Positions 28,866 to 30,979 of a stretch of DNA of 30,979 nt are shown piece by piece. The notes under the pieces were generated by a model. It searched no databases. It saw only the letters and a list, made by a program, of their open reading frames with translations, and was not told the origin of the DNA. The position numbers and the translations under genes were made by a program. The first letter of the stretch is position 1. Each line of letters opens with the position of its first letter. Origin of the DNA: Entrophospora sp. SA101 (lineage: Eukaryota > Glomeromycota > Glomeromycetes > Entrophosporales > Entrophosporaceae); contig CAUDNR010000691.1 of the NCBI GenBank assembly GCA_958430865.1, positions 65,414 through 96,392 of the forward strand, written 5' to 3'.

Positions 28866-28982
28866 ATGATTACTTTTACCGCGAATTTACTTATTGGAAT
28901 TTTACTTGGCTTTTTGCTCAATTATAAGACTTCCAAGTCCCATATCTATGACATTAATACAATAGGGTCTTGGAAAAGTTAA
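28866..28982 (+). CDS. Tiny putative secreted or membrane peptide (38 aa)
   Basis: ATG-to-TAA frame. MITFTANLLIGILLGFLLNY has a hydrophobic core of about 14 residues and is followed by KTSKSHIYDINTIGSWKS. The ATG lies in an A-rich context (ATAATAAAATG) favourable in fungi. It may be a very small secreted or single-pass peptide, the first exon of a larger gene, or chance. No family recognised. Confidence 0.28.
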   Translation: MITFTANLLIGILLGFLLNYKTSKSHIYDINTIGSWKS

Positions 28983-29063
28983 AACAAAAAATAAAAAGTA
29001 AATTAATTACTGATGGAAGAAATTGAAAAGTTGTGGAGGGTTCTTAAACCCTTAATTTGATAA

Positions 29064-29337
29064 AAGGCTGAGCTGGACTCGAATGTTTCATTTATTGTTG
29101 GTAAAATGTCAACTGAAATTCACGAGTTGCACAGAGAAGGAAACGGTATCGCTGCCTCTATCATCAATAACTTTTGCCAAAGAAAAACGAATCCTAGGAA
29201 GAAAACAATAGAAGTGATCCAGGAATGGGTAATAAAAAAGAGATGAAGATGATAATGGCGAAGGAGAGAATGAAAAATATATTAATAATAATAGTAAAAA
29301 CAATATCGACATAATTCTACTTTATTGGCTCTCGTGA
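29064..29337 (+). pseudogene. Remnant resembling the linker of kinase/Sel1-repeat proteins
   Basis: The first frame (29064-29246) reads KAELDSNVSFIVGKMSTEIH, then ASIINNFCQRKTNPRKKTIE and VIQEWVIKKR, to TGA. The overlapping frame from 29242 continues with an acidic segment (DEDDNGEGENEKYINNNSKN) and NIDIILLYWLS to TGA 29337. The layout, a helical segment, then an acidic Asn-rich spacer, then the start of an I-L-L-Y-W-L helix, resembles the spacer before Sel1 repeats in mycorrhizal kinase proteins. That is inference from pattern memory. One frameshift separates the parts. Confidence 0.3.
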
Positions 29338-29990
29338 CTAAGGTCAACTTTTGTGTTCTATCTATCAATCGATTATTTTGTTGACCAAAGGCAAAATTTT
29401 TCAGGTTGTTTAAATCAACTTTATTATCTTTCGTCAATTTTATTTTAAAGAAGAAAAATAGATTTTGAAAGTCATTCCAGGTAACAATTATGAAAATAAT
29501 TATTGCTGATTGTATTTTTGATTGTGAGAGCCAACTTCAATCAATTATAAAATAATACATATACAGGATTCTATCTATAATAAATATAATAAAAATACTA
29601 AAAATGCTTGACAGATTTTGATTCAATATAATTTTCATCGTCATTGTCAGTAGGGCCCGTTAACACATCACAATAAGATGAACCGCAAGATAGATTATGT
29701 AATCATCTTATTCAGGGATTCTGGGTTTTATTGATTCAACCCTTGCATTTTCCAATCTTTAAGTTGATAAAAACTAAAATAAAACAATTTAATTTGCTGG
29801 TGCGTCAGTTAATATTAAGAATGGGTTTTCTTATTAATTCTTGATCAGTCATAATATCAATCTTTTATAAATAAATAATATTGGAGTATTCTTAAACGAG
29901 ACAAGAACAAAAGTAAAAGATAACAAACACAAACAGTGTGTGATCTTTGGAATTCAGGATGATTACATAATTCTTAATGAGTAACTAGGG
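29338..29990. other. AT-rich intergenic stretch
   Basis: Around 29660-29715 AATAAGATG and CATCTTATT face each other, weakly suggesting an old inverted-repeat element. No gene recognised. Confidence 0.35.
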
Positions 29991-30221
29991 ATGGGAAATT
30001 GCATGAAAATTTCAAACTTCATGCGTATGATTTCAAAAATTACGTGCGCACGATGCGCACAATGCAGCGCGCATTGGAACATTTCTATGAGTAACACATA
30101 TTTAGATCGTGAAATGAGAAGGAGAAATTATTTCTTCGCTGAAGAAGAAACAGGTGAAAGTGATACATCAACATTTAAAACTCCTACATTTTCAATTAAT
30201 GCTTGCTGCTTATGCCTTTGA
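29991..30221 (+). CDS. Small cysteine-containing ORF with MGNC start
   Basis: 76-codon ATG frame. The N-terminus MGNCMKISNF has Gly-2 and Cys-4, resembling dual N-myristoylation/palmitoylation starts. It continues with a CxxC cluster (TCARCAQCSAHW), a charged middle (DREMRRRNYFFAEEETGESD) and a CCLCL end. It lies between repeats and may be chance; the interior is less AT-rich (TGCGCACGATGCGCAC), unusual for this region. No family recognised. Confidence 0.25.
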   Translation: MGNCMKISNFMRMISKITCARCAQCSAHWNISMSNTYLDREMRRRNYFFAEEETGESDTSTFKTPTFSINACCLCL

Positions 30222-30379
30222 AACAATGTACAATTTCCTCACAAGGGTGATATTGAAATAGATTACAACGGGCCTAAAGCCTTTAAATCGTTAATTAAGA
30301 ATTAAAAACCAGCATTAGCATTGCATCATTTTTCAAATGAATAATTTTAAATTTCACATGTTACCTGATCAGTTACGAT

Positions 30380-30458
30380 TTTTGTCGATCCGATCGCTTT
30401 AATTACAACGAATTTAAATGACCAAGTCCCATACATTCGTTGTAACAAGGTTAGACTG
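30380..30458. mobile_element. Solo right end of a pogo-like element
   Basis: The end GTTGTAACAAGGTTAGACTG is followed by TA (30459-30460); inverted it reads CAGTCTAACCTTGTTACAAC, a CAGT-type terminus. A subterminal inverted pair, TTACAACGAAT at 30402 and ATTCGTTGTAA at 30434, lies inside. I could not find a matching left terminus. Confidence 0.45.
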
Positions 30459-30483
30459 TACAGAGGTGGGAGGTAAAATGACT

Positions 30484-30567
30484 GTTGTACGTGAAAATGA
30501 AATTATGTGAATTCGCAATTCACATATGTGAAATTCAAATTTACATAATTTCATTTTCACGTACAAC
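30484..30567. mobile_element. 84-bp hairpin MITE, copy 2
   Basis: Same 30-bp terminal inverted repeats as 11841-11945 (GTTGTACGTGAAAATGAAAT onward). Its interior equals the reverse complement of copy 1 minus 21 bp. TGAC flanks a version of the element extended by one base on each side, a possible 4-bp target duplication. It lies about 220 bp upstream of the lanosterol synthase start. Confidence 0.88.
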
Positions 30568-30785
30568 ATGACCAAAGCTTTCATGATTTAAGGAGCAAAA
30601 CATTGTCTCTAATCCGATGTTACGCATAAGACACAGAATATACAAAAGAAATTTTAATTGAGGTAAACGACGTGAAGAATAGCTTTACTGATCAACTTGA
30701 ATTTTAACATAAAAAAAAAATATATAAATTGCGTGACACCGTTTTCATTCATAAATCTTTTTTTTTGCTGAAAAAAAAAAAAAAA

Positions 30786-30971
30786 ATGACAACTACAAAT
30801 ACCATCACCAAAAAGATACCTAATGATTATTTTGTGGAAAAAACAGACTATTCTCTTTGGAGGCTTAAAGTTGATCATGGACGTCAAACCTGGCATCATT
30901 TAGAAAATAAGGAAGAGATTGAAAATTGGCCACAAACCATTTGTGATAAATACTGGTTAGGAATACCTTTT
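30786..30971 (+). CDS. ERG7: Lanosterol synthase (oxidosqualene cyclase), first exon, truncated by window end
   Basis: ATG at 30786 after a poly-A tract opens 62 codons: MTTTNTITKKIPNDYFVEKT, then DYSLWRLKVDHGRQTWHHL and NWPQTICDKYWLGIPF. The exon ends at a consensus donor GTAAGC (30972). The D-x-S-x-W-R-L-K-V-x-x-G-R-Q-T-W block and WPQ..xKYWLGLP are the conserved N-terminus of fungal lanosterol synthases. The enzyme cyclises 2,3-oxidosqualene to lanosterol in ergosterol-type sterol synthesis, at the ER membrane or lipid droplets. The full protein would be over 700 residues, so most of the gene lies beyond the window. No lesion is seen in this exon. Confidence 0.88.
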
Positions 30972-30979
30972 GTAAGCTA

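Noticed and set aside
30654..30899. 81-codon minus-strand ORF
   Set aside because: Overlaps the ERG7 first exon in antisense and its poly-A leader; no motif.
1..30979. tRNA, rRNA or snRNA genes
   Set aside because: I saw no A/B box pairs with acceptor stems and no rRNA core sequences, though divergent small RNAs cannot be excluded by eye.

Overview
The window looks like nuclear DNA of an arbuscular mycorrhizal fungus (Glomeromycotina, Rhizophagus irregularis type). It is very AT-rich, has short GT-AG introns, and is full of decayed transposons and miniature inverted-repeat elements. Its gene content fits that group: an F-box/LRR-like protein, TKL-type kinase relatives with the HCDLHSGN catalytic loop, a herpesvirus-UL9-like origin-binding helicase relic, and a lanosterol synthase start. 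A 10-N assembly gap at 17241-17250 shows a draft assembly. The taxonomic call is inference from gene families and composition; no search was run.

Layout. 1-1.8 kb is mostly gene-free, with a possible exon at the left edge (- strand) and a pogo-like repeat end. 1.85-3.28 kb is an F-box protein (-). 3.4-7.2 kb is a graveyard: a TA-flanked pogo-like MITE, fragments of two or three kinases, a duplicated ~350-bp repeat and ORF scraps. 7.57-8.56 kb is a multi-pass membrane protein with one frameshift. 8.9-10.3 kb holds two small ORFs and a 363-bp inverted-repeat element. 10.74-11.76 kb is a TMEM163/CDF-like cation transporter (-) with a striking cysteine-rich tail, followed by a hairpin MITE in its upstream region. 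12.56-15.5 kb is a decayed origin-binding-type helicase. 15.6-16.72 kb is a block of several degenerate tandem-repeat families ending in a perfect 34-bp palindrome. 17.1 kb is an N-terminal coding piece cut by the gap, followed by an hAT-like MITE. 18.57-20.36 kb is a TKL-type kinase broken by a stop, a frameshift and a 187-bp tandem duplication. 20.4-25.1 kb has no intact gene but holds relics of Harbinger and piggyBac-type transposases and an hAT MITE with a perfect 8-bp target duplication. 25.35-25.89 kb is a complete two-exon Hsp20 gene with heat-shock elements. 26.1-28.09 kb (-) is a UNC-45/She4-type (UCS) myosin chaperone remnant. 28.1-30.6 kb holds small ORFs, a Sel1-kinase-like scrap and more MITEs. 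The first exon of lanosterol synthase (ERG7) starts at 30786 and runs off the window.

Function. Intact, probably expressed genes are few: F-box, cation transporter, Hsp20 and ERG7, perhaps the membrane protein and the N-terminal piece at 17.1 kb. They do not form a pathway. The rest records gene-family duplication followed by decay. Several lesions are single-base shifts near homopolymers, so some pseudogene calls could be sequencing errors.
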